DNA from: Luteimonas gilva
GTDB lineage: Bacteria; Pseudomonadota; Gammaproteobacteria; Xanthomonadales; Xanthomonadaceae
DNA: 64,000 nucleotides
Direction of reading: 5' to 3'
Assembly (NCBI RefSeq): GCF_005239095.1
Contig: NZ_SZUA01000002.1
Location: 1,054,001-1,118,000 of the forward strand
Shown: piece after piece, positions 27,429-34,778 of the stretch
Position numbering within the stretch: position 1 is the stretch's first letter
Layout of the letters: each line of letters begins with the position of its first letter
Translations under genes and position numbers: made by a program
The notes under the pieces: model-generated
What the model saw: only the letters and a program-made list of their open reading frames with translations
Databases searched by the model: none
Told to the model about the DNA's origin: nothing

Positions 27429-28037
27429 ATGTCCAACGATGGGGTCAAGGGTCCCGAAAACCTGGGCCGACGCAGGTTCCTGACCGCGACCACGGCCGTG
27501 GTCGGCGCGGTAGGCGCCGGGTTCGTGGCGGTACCGTTCATCAAGTCATGGCTGCCCAGCGCCAAGGCCAAACTGGCCGGCGCGCCGGTCACCGCCGATA
27601 TCAGCGCTTTGCAGGAAGGCCAACGCCTGGTCCTGGAATGGCGCGGCCAGCCGATCTGGATCGTCAAGCGCTCCAAGCAGATGCTGGAAGTGCTGCCGAC
27701 CCTGGATCCGCGTCTGGCCGATCCCAAGTCCAGCACCGATCAGCAGCCGGCGTACACCAAGAACGAGCTGCGCTCGATCAAGCCGGAAATTTCGGTGCTG
27801 GTCGGCCTGTGCACGCACCTGGGCTGCGCGCCGGAAATGGTCGCCGAGATCAAACCCGAGCCGTTCGATCCGGAGTGGAAGGGCGGCTACTTCTGCCCTT
27901 GCCACAAGTCGCGCTTCGACATGGCCGGCCGCGTCTTCGCCGGCGTGCCCGCGCCGATCAACCTGCTGGTGCCGCCGCACCACTACGAAAACGACACCAC
28001 GATCGTCATCGGTGTCGATCCGACGGGGGCCGCGTAA
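27429..28037 (+). CDS. petA: Ubiquinol-cytochrome c reductase iron-sulfur (Rieske) subunit
   Basis: The Rieske protein of the cytochrome bc1 complex passes electrons from ubiquinol to cytochrome c1 at the periplasmic face. It is 202 residues with a Tat-type N-terminal anchor (GRRRFLTATTAVVG, about 13-26). Box I is CTHLGC (Cys128, His130 ligands; Cys133 disulfide) and box II is CPCHKS (Cys156, His159 ligands; Cys158 disulfide). It is the first gene of petABC, 3 bp before petB. Confidence 0.97.
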   Translation: MSNDGVKGPENLGRRRFLTATTAVVGAVGAGFVAVPFIKSWLPSAKAKLAGAPVTADISALQEGQRLVLEWRGQPIWIVKRSKQMLEVLPTLDPRLADPKSSTDQQPAYTKNELRSIKPEISVLVGLCTHLGCAPEMVAEIKPEPFDPEWKGGYFCPCHKSRFDMAGRVFAGVPAPINLLVPPHHYENDTTIVIGVDPTGAA

Positions 28038-28040
28038 GCC

Positions 28041-29312
28041 ATGGCGAACATCCTGACGCGTACCGCCAACAACGTGATGGACTGGGTCAACGCGCGCGCG
28101 CCCGGCATGATGCCGGTCTACCGCAAGCACATGACCGAGTACTACGCGCCGAAGAACTTCAACTTCTGGTACTACATGGGCTCGCTGGCGTTGCTGGTGC
28201 TGGTCAACCAGATCGTCACCGGCATCTTCTTGACGATGCACTTCAAGCCGTCCGCGGCCGAAGCGTTCTCGTCGGTCGAATACATCATGCGCGACGTGGA
28301 ATGGGGCTGGCTGATCCGGTACATGCACAGCACCGGCGCCTCGCTGTTCTTCATCGTGGTCTACCTGCACATGTTCCGCGGGCTGATGTACGGCTCCTAC
28401 CAGAAGCCGCGCGAGCTGGTGTGGATCCTGGGCATGGTGATCTACCTGGTGCTGATGGCCGAAGCCTTCATGGGCTATGTGCTGCCCTGGGGCCAGATGT
28501 CGTTCTGGGGCGCGAAGGTGATCATCTCGCTGTTCGGCGCGATCCCGGTGATCGGCAACGGCCTGACCGAGTGGATCATGGGCGACTACCTGCCCGGCGA
28601 CGCCACCCTCAACCGTTTCTTCGCCCTGCACGTGATCGCGCTGCCGCTGGTGCTGCTGCTGCTGGTGGTGCTGCATCTGGGCGCGCTGCACGAAGTCGGT
28701 TCGAACAACCCGGACGGCGTCGACATCAAGAAGGGGCCGAAGGGCAACCGCTGGGATGCGAACAAGCCGGCCGACGGCATCCCGTTCCATCCGTACTACA
28801 CGGTCAAGGATCTGGTGGGCGTCGGCTTCTTCCTGGTGCTGGCCGCCTTCATCATCTTCTTCGAGCCGACCTTCGGCGGCTGGTTCCTGGAGCACGACAA
28901 CTTCACCGAGGCCAACCGCCTGGTGACGCCGGAGCACATCAAGCCGGTGTGGTACTTCACCCCGTACTACGCCATGTTGCGCGTGGTGCCGTCGTTCTTC
29001 GCGATCAAGCTGTGGGGCGTGCTGGTGATGTTCGCCGCGATCGCGGTGCTGTTCCTGGTGCCGTGGCTGGACAAGAGCCCGGTCAAGTCCTACCGCTACC
29101 GCGGCAAGCTGTCGTGGGCGATGCTGCTGATGTTCGCGGTGTGCTTCCTGTGGCTGGGGAAGATCGGCGCGGGCCCGGGTACGGATCCGGTCGAGACCAT
29201 CATCGGCCGCGTGCTCACCTTCCTGTACTTCGTGTTCTTCATCACCATGCCGCTGTGGACCAAGTTCGACAAGACCAAGCCGGTGCCGGAACGGGTGACG
29301 ATGCATGACTAA
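28041..29312 (+). CDS. petB: Cytochrome b of the bc1 complex
   Basis: The membrane core of complex III, 423 residues. It has eight expected helices, the haem-ligating helix pairs, and the blocks VVYLHMFRGLMYGSY and YVLPWGQMSFWGAKV. The quinol-oxidation (Qo) motif that is PEWY in many species reads PVWY here (residues 302-305). A charged insert GPKGNRWDANKPADG lies before the C-terminal part. petC overlaps the end by 8 bp. Confidence 0.97.
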   Translation: MANILTRTANNVMDWVNARAPGMMPVYRKHMTEYYAPKNFNFWYYMGSLALLVLVNQIVTGIFLTMHFKPSAAEAFSSVEYIMRDVEWGWLIRYMHSTGASLFFIVVYLHMFRGLMYGSYQKPRELVWILGMVIYLVLMAEAFMGYVLPWGQMSFWGAKVIISLFGAIPVIGNGLTEWIMGDYLPGDATLNRFFALHVIALPLVLLLLVVLHLGALHEVGSNNPDGVDIKKGPKGNRWDANKPADGIPFHPYYTVKDLVGVGFFLVLAAFIIFFEPTFGGWFLEHDNFTEANRLVTPEHIKPVWYFTPYYAMLRVVPSFFAIKLWGVLVMFAAIAVLFLVPWLDKSPVKSYRYRGKLSWAMLLMFAVCFLWLGKIGAGPGTDPVETIIGRVLTFLYFVFFITMPLWTKFDKTKPVPERVTMHD

Positions 29313-30093
29313 CAGCGCCCAGAACCCTTCGTACAGCCAGCCCTTCCGGAAGAACGCCCTCGTGAAGAAGCTCGCCATTTTCGCCGCCGGCCTGATGGTC
29401 TCGTTCGCCGCCGCCGCCGCCGAGCACGGCGATCTGCAGCAGTCCGGCACCGATCTGGGCGACCGCGCGTCGCTGCAGCGCGGCGCGCAGCTGTACATGA
29501 ACTACTGCTCCGGCTGCCATTCGCTGAAATACCTGCGCTATTCGCGCATGGCAGAGGACCTGGGCCTCACCGAAGACGAGGTGATGAACAACCTCAACTT
29601 CACCGGCGCCAAGTTCGGCGAGCAGATCCTGGTGTCCATGCCGGCCGACGGCGCGGCCAAGTGGTTCGGCAAGATGCCGCCGGACCTGAGCCTAATCTCG
29701 CGCGTGCGCGGCAGCAACTGGATCTACACCTATCTGAAGTCGTTCTACGTGGACGAGAGCCGTCCGCTAGGCTGGAACAACAAGCTGTTCCCGAATGCGT
29801 CCATGCCGAATCCGTTGTGGCAGCTGCAAGGCTTGCAGCACGCCGAGTTCGGCAAGGCGGACGCGGGCGGCGATCGCCCGGTGGAGAAGCTGGTGATTCC
29901 GCAGCCGGGCACGCAGACGCCGGAGCAGTTCAACCAGACCGCGCGCGACATCGCCGCGTTCCTGGAATACGCCGGCGAGCCGGCCGCGCTCAAGCGCCAG
30001 GGCATCGGCGTGTGGGCGGTGCTGTTCCTGGCGCTGTTCACCTTCATCGCCTGGCTCCTGAAGCACGAATACTGGCGGGACGTCGAACACTAA
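29305..30093 (+). CDS. petC: Cytochrome c1
   Basis: The haem-c subunit of complex III, 262 residues. An N-terminal signal region (hydrophobic part about 22-38) precedes the haem-binding motif CSGCH (Cys68, Cys71, His72). The soluble domain contains the expected MPPDLSLISRVRG, and a C-terminal membrane anchor (about 233-250) ends in KHEYWRDVEH. It starts with an ATG that overlaps petB. A shorter start at the GTG of VKKLAIF would also give a good signal peptide. Confidence 0.96.
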   Translation: MTNSAQNPSYSQPFRKNALVKKLAIFAAGLMVSFAAAAAEHGDLQQSGTDLGDRASLQRGAQLYMNYCSGCHSLKYLRYSRMAEDLGLTEDEVMNNLNFTGAKFGEQILVSMPADGAAKWFGKMPPDLSLISRVRGSNWIYTYLKSFYVDESRPLGWNNKLFPNASMPNPLWQLQGLQHAEFGKADAGGDRPVEKLVIPQPGTQTPEQFNQTARDIAAFLEYAGEPAALKRQGIGVWAVLFLALFTFIAWLLKHEYWRDVEH

Positions 30094-30237
30094 TGCGATT
30101 CCCTCGCAAGAGCCTGCACATCTATGTGCGGACTTTCCAAGAAAAGCGTCGCTTCGCCGATGCGCTCTTGGGCTTTGCGAGCAAGATGACGGCTGTCCGC
30201 AGCGTGCGGGCAGCGTTCGCTGGCAAAGGAGGGGTCG
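30094..30237 (+). other. petC-sspA spacer with an unsupported 57-codon ORF
   Basis: The 144 bp between petC and sspA are open in one frame from an ATG overlapping the petC stop (30093-30266), giving a 57-residue basic peptide that would run into sspA. It has no recognisable motif and no ribosome site of its own. A strong AAAGGAGGGG just before sspA is the only clear signal here. Confidence 0.3.
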
Positions 30238-30876
30238 ATGATGGCCGCCAGTCCGCGTATGCGTAACGCTTTGACGCTGTTCTCGTCCGTCGATGATGTG
30301 CTTTGCCACCGCGTGCGCCTGGTGCTGGCGGCGAAGGGCGTGACCTACGATTTCGTCCCGGTCGATCCGCAGAAGCCGCCGGAAGACCTGATCGACCTGA
30401 ATCCATACCACTCGGTGCCGACCCTGGTCGAGCGCGAACTGGTGCTGTACGCGGCTTCGGTGGTCAGCGAATATCTGGACGAACGCTATCCGCATCCGCC
30501 GCTGATGCCGGTGGATCCGCTGTCGCGCGCGCGGCTGCGTCTGGCGATGCTGCGCATCGAGCACGATTGGGTGCCGCAAGTGCAGGCCATCCAACTAGGC
30601 AACAAGCAGCAGATCGAAGGCGCCCGCAAGCGGCTGAAGGAGCTGCTCACCGCTTCGGTGCCGCTGTTCAAGGCCAGCAAGTTCTTCCTCAACCCCGAAA
30701 TGAGCCTGGCCGACTGCGCTATGGCGCCGATCATCTGGCGCCTGGACTCGTTGGGCATCCCGTTGCCGAAGGACGGCAAGGTGATCGAGGACTACGGCAA
30801 CCGCATCTTCCGCAACCCGGGCTTCATCCGCAGCCTGACCGACGAAGAGAAGAAATTGCGGGAAGTTCCGATGTAA
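30238..30876 (+). CDS. sspA: Stringent starvation protein A (GST-fold)
   Basis: SspA is an RNA-polymerase-associated protein with a glutathione S-transferase fold that adjusts transcription under starvation and acid stress. It is 212 residues. The N-terminal thioredoxin-like part (LFSSVDDVLCHRVRLVLAAKG) and the PYHSVPTLVER and SEYLDERYPHPPLMP motifs match SspA rather than catalytic GSTs. ATG 30238 or 30241 follows AAAGGAGGGG. Its position after petABC and before sspB is conserved in many gamma- and betaproteobacteria. Confidence 0.95.
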   Translation: MMAASPRMRNALTLFSSVDDVLCHRVRLVLAAKGVTYDFVPVDPQKPPEDLIDLNPYHSVPTLVERELVLYAASVVSEYLDERYPHPPLMPVDPLSRARLRLAMLRIEHDWVPQVQAIQLGNKQQIEGARKRLKELLTASVPLFKASKFFLNPEMSLADCAMAPIIWRLDSLGIPLPKDGKVIEDYGNRIFRNPGFIRSLTDEEKKLREVPM

Positions 30877-30893
30877 GGAGAAACTAGTGAAGA

Positions 30894-30942
30894 GAAACCA
30901 GAAACGAGTGAAAGCATGTCGCCGCGACTCGTTCCTAGTTCC
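30894..30942. repeat. Imperfect inverted repeat with ACTAG/CTAGT ends
   Basis: The 16-nt arms 30894-30909 and 30927-30942 match at 13 positions around the core AAACGAGT/ACTCGTT. The sequence CTAGTTCCT is then repeated directly at 30935-30943 and near 30949. This AT-richer element fills the sspA-sspB gap and belongs to none of the GTAG families. Confidence 0.55.
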
Positions 30943-30974
30943 TAACCTCTAGTTCCTGTTACACGTTCAACGCT

Positions 30975-31397
30975 ATGAGCGAAGACGCGCCCCGCATGAC
31001 CAGCCACCGTCCGTACCTGCTGCGGGCGCTGTACGAGTGGATCGCCGACAATGGCATGACCGCGCATCTGCTGGTCGACGCGACCCATGCCGGCGTGCAG
31101 GTCCCGCCCAGCGCGGTCAAGGAAGGCAAGGTCGTGCTGAACATCGCCGCGCGCGCGGTGGCCGGACTCGAGCTCGGCAACGAGGCGGTGAGCTTCACCG
31201 CGCGCTTCGGCGGCGTCAGTCAACAAGTATGGGTGCCGGTCGCCGCGGTGTTGGCGATCTATGCGCGAGAAACCGGGCAGGGCATGGCCTTGCCGGAAGA
31301 CGTGGGCGGTCCCGCGCCGGACGACGAACCGCCTTCGCCGCCTTCGCCGGAAGACGACCCGGCCGCCAAACGCGCGCATCTGCGCGTCGTCAAATAG
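30975..31397 (+). CDS. sspB: ClpXP protease specificity-enhancing factor SspB
   Basis: SspB tethers ssrA-tagged proteins to ClpX for degradation. The 140 residues include the folded substrate-binding domain (about 8-105, with RPYLLRALYEWIADNGMTAHLLVDA) and an acidic, proline-rich flexible tail ending in RAHLRVVK, the ClpX-docking motif. The start is ATG 30975, with a second Met at residue 8. The TAG stop abuts a half-copy of the GCGGCT REP family. Confidence 0.94.
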   Translation: MSEDAPRMTSHRPYLLRALYEWIADNGMTAHLLVDATHAGVQVPPSAVKEGKVVLNIAARAVAGLELGNEAVSFTARFGGVSQQVWVPVAAVLAIYARETGQGMALPEDVGGPAPDDEPPSPPSPEDDPAAKRAHLRVVK

Positions 31398-31410
31398 CCG
31401 CTCCCACAAA
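31395..31410. repeat. Half REP (solo arm fragment) at sspB stop
   Basis: TAGCCGCTCCCACAAA matches the distal half of the arm at 27225-27252 (AAGCCGCTCCCACAAA). No partner arm is present. The first three bases are the sspB stop codon. This looks like a degraded or one-ended REP. Confidence 0.6.
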
Positions 31411-31427
31411 ATGCCAAAGCGGGGATG

Positions 31428-31751
31428 TCAGTGCAGGGTTTCGTACTCGGGCAGCGGCCCGCTAAAGGAAACCAACTCGCCCCCGCGCAGCACCAGCCGG
31501 CCGACGTGGCGGTCGCTGCCGTCGCGCGAATAATCGAAACGGAAGCTGCGTTCGAACCCCAGCCAACCGTTGCGGCCGCGACGCAGGCGGATGCCGGTGG
31601 CGTGCACCGACTGGTCTAGCCATTGCACGTTCGCGGCGCGGCAGGCCTCGCGGCCCAGGGTTTCGGCGCGCTCGGCCGCGGCCCGCGCGCTGTTCCATAG
31701 GGCGAGGCCGATCGCGACGGCGATCATCAGCAGGAGCGGCAAGCTGGACAT
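31428..31751 (-). CDS. DUF3301 domain-containing membrane-anchored protein
   Basis: A 107-residue conserved protein with one N-terminal helix (about 3-20) and a cytoplasmic or periplasmic DUF3301 domain. The recognisable pattern is CRAANVQWLDQSV, then RGRNGWLGFERSFRFDYSRDG. It converges on sspB, with only 30 bp between stop codons. The function is unknown. Confidence 0.82.
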   Translation of the reverse strand: MSSLPLLLMIAVAIGLALWNSARAAAERAETLGREACRAANVQWLDQSVHATGIRLRRGRNGWLGFERSFRFDYSRDGSDRHVGRLVLRGGELVSFSGPLPEYETLH

Positions 31752-31804
31752 GATGGTCAGGTGCGGCCGAGGAACCGGTTTCGCAAGTATCGTCGGTTCG
31801 CGGC

Positions 31805-31886
31805 GGCTTTGTAGAGCGGAGCTTGCTCCGCTGCTCTTTGGCCCGGTCCACTAAAAGCAGCGGAGCAAGCTCCGCTCTACAAAGCC
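31805..31886. repeat. GTAG-headed REP pair, GCGGAGCTTGCTCCGC type
   Basis: Perfect 31-nt inverted arms at 31805-31835 and 31856-31886, loop 20 nt. It is the same family as 18148 and 35915. It lies between the DUF2272 and DUF3301 genes on the minus strand and touches the last base of the DUF2272 stop codon. Confidence 0.92.
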
Positions 31887-33007
31887 TAAAACGGTTGGGT
31901 TTGGGTAGGCGCGGGCTGCACAGGCGCGGGCTGCACAGGTGCGGGTTGCACAGGTGCGGGTTGCACAGGTGCGGGTTGCACAGGTGCGGGTTGCACAGGT
32001 GCGGGTTGCGCAGGCGCGGGTTGCGCAGGCATGCCTGTCGCCGTAGTCGGGTAATCGGCTGCGGGCTTGAGCTTCAACAGCACCGCCCAGTTCTGCCGAT
32101 TGAAGTCGCAGGCGGCTTCGTTGCTGGGGCTGCAGGCGGCGGAATAGCTGCCCGAATCGCCGTCTTCGTAGCCCGACATCGACACCGGCCGCGGCAGCAC
32201 CGCGCGTCCCTGCACGTCTAGCTTGAGTTTGCGCATGGTGACGCCGTTGAACACGTTGCCGCCGATCGTGCGCAGTTCGCGGTCCCGGCCGACCACGATG
32301 TCGCAATGGCTCGCCAACGAACCGCCGTTGGCGTTCAAGCGCGCGGTCAGGCCTTCGAAACCGTAGACCGAGCCGTTGCCGCGCACGAAGCACAGCAGAT
32401 CGCCGGGGTCGGCGCGCTGCGTCGCCGGATCGGCGTAGTAATAGGGGCCGCCGGAATCGACGTTGAAAGCCTGGCGGATGTAGTCGTAATGCCGCGGCGA
32501 AGCGCGGAACCCGGGCACGCGCGCCTGCACCATCACGTAAGAGACGAATGCCGCCGACCATGCGTTGTCGACGATAAAGGCCCGGCACTCGGCCTTGCCT
32601 TGCGCGAATCCGGTCGGGAACTGGCAAGCGTAGGCGCCGGGGATATTGCTTTGCGACATCTCGTACAGCGTGCCGCTGTTGCGCCAATAGCCCAGCACGC
32701 GCTGCCAAGCTTCGGTGCCGTCGGCGAGCAGCGAATTTTCGGCTTCGGATACGCGATAGCTCGCCAGCCGGCCGTTGGCGTCGATGAAGGGCTGGTACCA
32801 CATCGCGTGTTCGCGCAGCGCCACGGCGACGATGCGCTGCGCGGTGGAACCGGACAAATTCAAGGGCGGCACCGGCGTGCGCGGCGGCGGTTTGGAAACT
32901 GGCGCCTGCACCGGCGGCGTCGGCGGCGGCTTGCGCACGTTCGAACCGCAAGCGGCCGCCAGTAGTGCGAACGTCGCCGCGACAAGGCCTCCCCGTTTCA
33001 TCTCCAT
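31886..33007 (-). CDS. DUF2272 domain lipoprotein with Gln-Pro-Ala-Pro repeat tail
   Basis: A predicted envelope lipoprotein of unknown function. The N-terminal signal ends LLAAACGS (Cys20, a weak lipobox), then a Pro-rich linker, then the DUF2272 domain (about 45-290), with AWSAAFVSYVMVQARVPGF and the SHCDIVVGRDRELRTIGGNV core, a pattern reminiscent of CHAP/NlpC-type Cys-His folds. The C-terminus is eight copies of a QPAPx pentapeptide encoded by a 15-bp tandem repeat. The ATG at 33007 has AAGGAG 9 nt upstream. No partner gene is evident. Confidence 0.82.
   Translation of the reverse strand: MEMKRGGLVAATFALLAAACGSNVRKPPPTPPVQAPVSKPPPRTPVPPLNLSGSTAQRIVAVALREHAMWYQPFIDANGRLASYRVSEAENSLLADGTEAWQRVLGYWRNSGTLYEMSQSNIPGAYACQFPTGFAQGKAECRAFIVDNAWSAAFVSYVMVQARVPGFRASPRHYDYIRQAFNVDSGGPYYYADPATQRADPGDLLCFVRGNGSVYGFEGLTARLNANGGSLASHCDIVVGRDRELRTIGGNVFNGVTMRKLKLDVQGRAVLPRPVSMSGYEDGDSGSYSAACSPSNEAACDFNRQNWAVLLKLKPAADYPTTATGMPAQPAPAQPAPVQPAPVQPAPVQPAPVQPAPVQPAPVQPAPTQTQPF
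31907..32026. repeat. 15-bp tandem repeat, eight units
   Basis: Eight head-to-tail 15-bp units (31907-32026), consensus AGGTGCGGGTTGCAC, lie in frame within the DUF2272 gene. Four central units are identical. In-frame multiples of 15 bp make copy-number variation harmless to the reading frame. Confidence 0.92.
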
Positions 33008-33089
33008 CCCGTGCCGCTCCTTTGAGATTGCGCCGATGGTGGCAAAAGCCACTGCGAAAGCCAGGTGAATCGACGATAGCGCGCCCGAA

Positions 33090-33950
33090 TCAGTTCCGAT
33101 CCGGCGGTGGCCCGAGCTTCAGCGACAGGTCGATCGCCTGCACATGCTTGGTCAACGCGCCGATGGAGACGCAGTCCACGCCGTCCTCGGCGATCGCGCG
33201 CACCCCGGCCAGATCGACGCCGCCGGATACCTCCAAAGGAATACGTCCCGCGGCGATGCGTACGGCCATGCGCCGGGTCGGCGCATCGAAATCGTCGATG
33301 AGGATGCGTTCGCAGCCTTCGGCCAAAGCCTCTTCCAATTGCGCCAGCGTTTCGACTTCCACGATCAGCGGCAACTCCGGATGCATCGCCCGCGCGGCGC
33401 GGATCGCCGCGGTCAACCCGCCGGCGGCGCGGACGTGGTTCTCCTTCAGCATCACGGCGTCGTACAGCCCTATCCGGTGATTGACGCCGCCGCCGACGCG
33501 CACCGCGTATTTCTGCGCCAGGCGCAGGCCGGGCAGGGTTTTGCGCGTGTCAAGGATCTGCGCTTTCGTGCCGCGCACCGCGTCGACGTAGGCGGCGGTG
33601 GCCGTGGCGGTGCCGCTCAGCGTCTGCAGGAAATTCAGCGACGCGCGCTCGGCGCTGACCAGGCTGCGCGCGCGGCCTTGCAAGGTCGCCAATACCGTGC
33701 CTTTCGCGGCGCGATCGCCTTCTTCGATGCGCCAATCGATGCGCACGTCCGGATCCAGCGCGCGGTGGCAGGCGTCGAACCAAGGGCGTCCCGCGATCAC
33801 CGCGTCCTGTTTGCACAACAGATAGGCCGCATCGGCGACATCGGGCAGCAGCGCCGCGGTGACGTCGCCTTTACCCAGGTCCTCGGCCAATGCGCGCGCG
33901 ACGTCGGCTTGGATCGCAGTAGCCGGCGGCGGGTCGAAGCGGCCGCTCAT
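33090..33950 (-). CDS. nadC: Nicotinate-nucleotide pyrophosphorylase (carboxylating)
   Basis: NadC (quinolinate phosphoribosyltransferase) makes nicotinate mononucleotide from quinolinate and PRPP in NAD synthesis. It is 286 residues with the expected ED.GKGDVT start, SAERASLNFLQTLSGTAT, the active-site block DTRKTLPGLRLAQKYAVRVGGG, LKENH, and the C-terminal EVSGGV/SIGALTKH. It starts ATG 33950, overlapping the UPF0434 stop by ATGA. Confidence 0.96.
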   Translation of the reverse strand: MSGRFDPPPATAIQADVARALAEDLGKGDVTAALLPDVADAAYLLCKQDAVIAGRPWFDACHRALDPDVRIDWRIEEGDRAAKGTVLATLQGRARSLVSAERASLNFLQTLSGTATATAAYVDAVRGTKAQILDTRKTLPGLRLAQKYAVRVGGGVNHRIGLYDAVMLKENHVRAAGGLTAAIRAARAMHPELPLIVEVETLAQLEEALAEGCERILIDDFDAPTRRMAVRIAAGRIPLEVSGGVDLAGVRAIAEDGVDCVSIGALTKHVQAIDLSLKLGPPPDRN

Positions 33951-34216
33951 GCGCCCGGGAAGCCGTCGATCTGCGCGGTGGCGATGCCTTCTTCGACCAG
34001 CAGCACGGGGATGCCGTCGTCGAGGCGGTAGACGGTCTTGCGGTCGCGGGTGACCAGCGCCTCGCGGATCGCCTCCGATTGCGCGGAACCGTCGTTGCGC
34101 TTCAAGCCGCCCGCGGCGACGCCGCGGTTCAAGGCGTCCAGGCCGCTCTTGTCGAGCAGGGCCAGGGGTTGCCGGTTGGCGGGGCAGACGAGGATGTCGA
34201 GCAATTTCCGGTCCAT
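33947..34216 (-). CDS. UPF0434/YcaR (Trm112-like) family protein
   Basis: An 89-residue small protein with the start LLDILVCPANRQPL typical of the YcaR/UPF0434 family. The fold is that of the zinc protein Trm112, although only one of the usual cysteines is present here. It ends with the conserved YRLDDGIPVLL region. The ATG at 34216 is chosen over longer upstream frames, which run through purE antisense. It is coupled to nadC by an ATGA overlap. Confidence 0.85.
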   Translation of the reverse strand: MDRKLLDILVCPANRQPLALLDKSGLDALNRGVAAGGLKRNDGSAQSEAIREALVTRDRKTVYRLDDGIPVLLVEEGIATAQIDGFPGA

Positions 34217-34229
34217 GGGCGGTGCCGTG

Positions 34230-34257
34230 AAGACGTGGGGCCGGTAGAATACGTCTT
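34230..34257. promoter_or_regulatory. Dyad flanking the purE -10 box
   Basis: AAGACGT (34230-34236) and ACGTCTT (34251-34257) are perfect inverted 7-mers separated by 14 bp, and the spacer contains a good -10 hexamer TAGAAT (34245-34250) for purE. A protein binding this dyad would block the promoter. It is not the PurR box known from enterobacteria. Confidence 0.4.
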
Positions 34258-34274
34258 TGCGACTGGGGACGACC

Positions 34275-34778
34275 ATGTCCGGCCAATCTAACCGCCCGCT
34301 CGTCGGCATCGTGATGGGCTCCCGCTCCGATTGGGAAACGATGCAGCACGCCGCGCAGAAGCTGGAAGCGCTCGGCGTTCCGCACGAAGTGCGCGTGGTG
34401 TCGGCGCACCGCACGCCCGACGTCCTGTTCGAATACTCCGCCACCGCGGCGCAGCGCGGCCTGCGCGCGATCATCGCCGGCGCCGGCGGCGCGGCGCATC
34501 TGCCGGGCATGCTGGCCGCGAAGACCGCAGTACCGGTGCTGGGCGTGCCGGTGCAGTCGAAAGCGCTGAACGGTTTGGATTCGCTGCTGTCGATCGTGCA
34601 AATGCCCGCCGGCATTCCGGTGGCCACGTTCGCGATCGGCCAGGCCGGCGCGTCGAATGCGGCGCTGTTCGCCGCGGCGATGCTGGCTTCGGATCACGCG
34701 GACATCGCTACGGCGCTCGATGCGTTCCGCAAGCGCCAGACCGACGAGGTCGCCCAGAACGACGATCCTCGCAAATGA
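34275..34778 (+). CDS. purE: N5-carboxyaminoimidazole ribonucleotide mutase
   Basis: PurE converts N5-CAIR to CAIR in de novo purine synthesis. It is 167 residues (class I PurE size) with [18 protein letters not shown], the loop [14 protein letters not shown] and [20 protein letters not shown]. The ATG at 34275 is used because it follows GGGGACGACC and starts just before the first strand. It overlaps purK by ATGA. Confidence 0.97.
   Translation: MSGQSNRPLVGIVMGSRSDWETMQHAAQKLEALGVPHEVRVVSAHRTPDVLFEYSATAAQRGLRAIIAGAGGAAHLPGMLAAKTAVPVLGVPVQSKALNGLDSLLSIVQMPAGIPVATFAIGQAGASNAALFAAAMLASDHADIATALDAFRKRQTDEVAQNDDPRK

Noticed and set aside
30238-30876. A catalytic glutathione S-transferase
   Set aside because: Length, motifs and the petABC-sspA-sspB order point to the non-enzymatic SspA instead.
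31907-32026. A possible CRISPR-like array
   Set aside because: Units are 15 bp, contiguous and in frame with no spacers, so it is a coding tandem repeat.
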